In this document: positions 63,362-64,000 of the stretch, one piece after another
How positions within the stretch are numbered: the stretch's first letter is position 1
How the letters are laid out: each line of letters begins with the position of its first letter
NCBI RefSeq assembly: GCF_011075055.1
Contig: NC_058145.1
Location: forward strand, 12,769,894 to 12,833,893
DNA length: 64,000 nucleotides
Source: Mangifera indica
Taxonomy: Eukaryota; Streptophyta; Magnoliopsida; Sapindales; Anacardiaceae
Reading direction: 5' to 3'
The notes under the pieces: model-generated
What the model was told of the DNA's origin: nothing
What the model saw: only the letters and a program-made list of their open reading frames with translations
Databases searched by the model: none
Translations under genes and position numbers: made by a program

Positions 63362-63374
63362 TTCGAGAGATTTC
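63362..63374. promoter_or_regulatory. Second, imperfect heat shock element
   Basis: TTC-GA-GAG-AT-TTC has exact spacing and one mismatch (GAG for GAA), about 100 bp upstream of the perfect element. It may act cooperatively. Confidence 0.5.
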
Positions 63375-63399
63375 TTAACTAACGTTACGTGGCGGTGGA

Positions 63400-64000
63400 A
63401 AATCTTAGCCGTAGCATTGTTGAGCCTTTTGTAATTGGTCGGTTTATTTGTAAATGCTGGCTGATTGGATGATTCTAGTTACTTTTCAATCTTGGAAATT
63501 TTTTGATAGCGTAAGCAAAGTATACGTGGTCCCCACATCTGTTCTTGACTTGTTTCATTCTTTCTTTTTTAATTATTTTGTTTATTCTTTACTATATTTA
63601 ATTACACACGTTATAAAAATCATCAGATTTCATAACCGAACCGTTACATTCTCACATATGATTGAAACTTTGGCCCAAAGAAAATACACATTAAACATAA
63701 TTGATATTCACACACGTTTATTCTCACCCTAGGTTTGGTATAACTATAAATTTAACCTTATAAAATTTTTAAAACTCAATTACTCATCTGTTTCTAAATT
63801 TAGAATTCTCAGTTAATATAAAGATAAAAACTATTATTTTAATAATATTATTAAAAAATATATAATTTTATCTTATTTATCTATCTAAATTTTAAAAATT
63901 AATAACTTTGCTTCTACGTAAAATTTTTTAATTTTTGAAAAGTCACATTTTTCCCTTATACCAAGGTTTTTTTCTTCACCTCTCAACTACCAACCCTTCA
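63400..64000. other. Upstream flank of HSC70, no gene seen
   Basis: AT-rich. The last 270 bp (TTTTTGAAAAGTCACATTTT and TCCCTTATACCAAGG) resemble the body of the MULE-type elements elsewhere in the window, so another copy may start here and run off the edge. Confidence 0.35.

Overview
This window is nuclear DNA of a land plant, most likely a woody core eudicot. It is AT-rich, has introns with GT/AG borders and long stretches crowded with small transposons, and its recognisable genes all belong to plant-specific or plant-type families. The species cannot be named from the sequence alone.

Layout. (1) 323-2076, minus: the 5' seven exons of an XBAT31-type ankyrin-RING E3 ligase, whose RING exon lies off the left edge. 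(2) 2.1-13.1 kb: gene-free, with MULE-type foldback elements (one with a perfect 9-bp target duplication), MITEs and a dispersed repeat. (3) 13507-13983, plus: an intronless class I small heat shock protein; its promoter holds a tandemly duplicated ~110-bp module, each copy with a heat shock element. (4) 14.2-23.3 kb: gene-poor, with two GC-richer promoter-like islands. (5) 23363-40290: a direct tandem segmental duplication carrying two copies of a PUB13/SPL11-type U-box/ARM E3 ligase. Copy A (25364-29732) looks ancestral. Copy B (35190-39573) has a complete reading frame but a new C-terminus ending in 18 strongly hydrophobic residues, and it has a 2.1-kb solo LTR 221 bp before its start codon. 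The duplication breakpoints share TCCTA, and two later insertions in copy B have clean empty sites in copy A. (6) 44619-45748, minus: a two-exon Dof zinc-finger transcription factor. (7) 46-56.5 kb: gene-poor, with a decayed Ty1/copia gag relic. (8) 56667-57584, minus: a conserved plant protein of unknown function with one N-terminal membrane segment. (9) 59930-60328: a short chimeric ORF that contains a 63-bp piece of the neighbouring HSC70 gene. (10) 60768-63128, minus: cytosolic HSC70 (two exons, EEVD end) with a perfect triple heat shock element and a TATA box.

The genes are not an operon or a pathway cluster. Two are heat-shock genes with visible HSEs and three are ubiquitin ligases, but that is probably coincidence. 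The most unusual item is PUB13 copy B: a duplicated immune-regulating E3 that appears to have gained a hydrophobic tail from 3' UTR sequence and a retrotransposon-derived promoter region. No tRNA, rRNA or CRISPR was seen.
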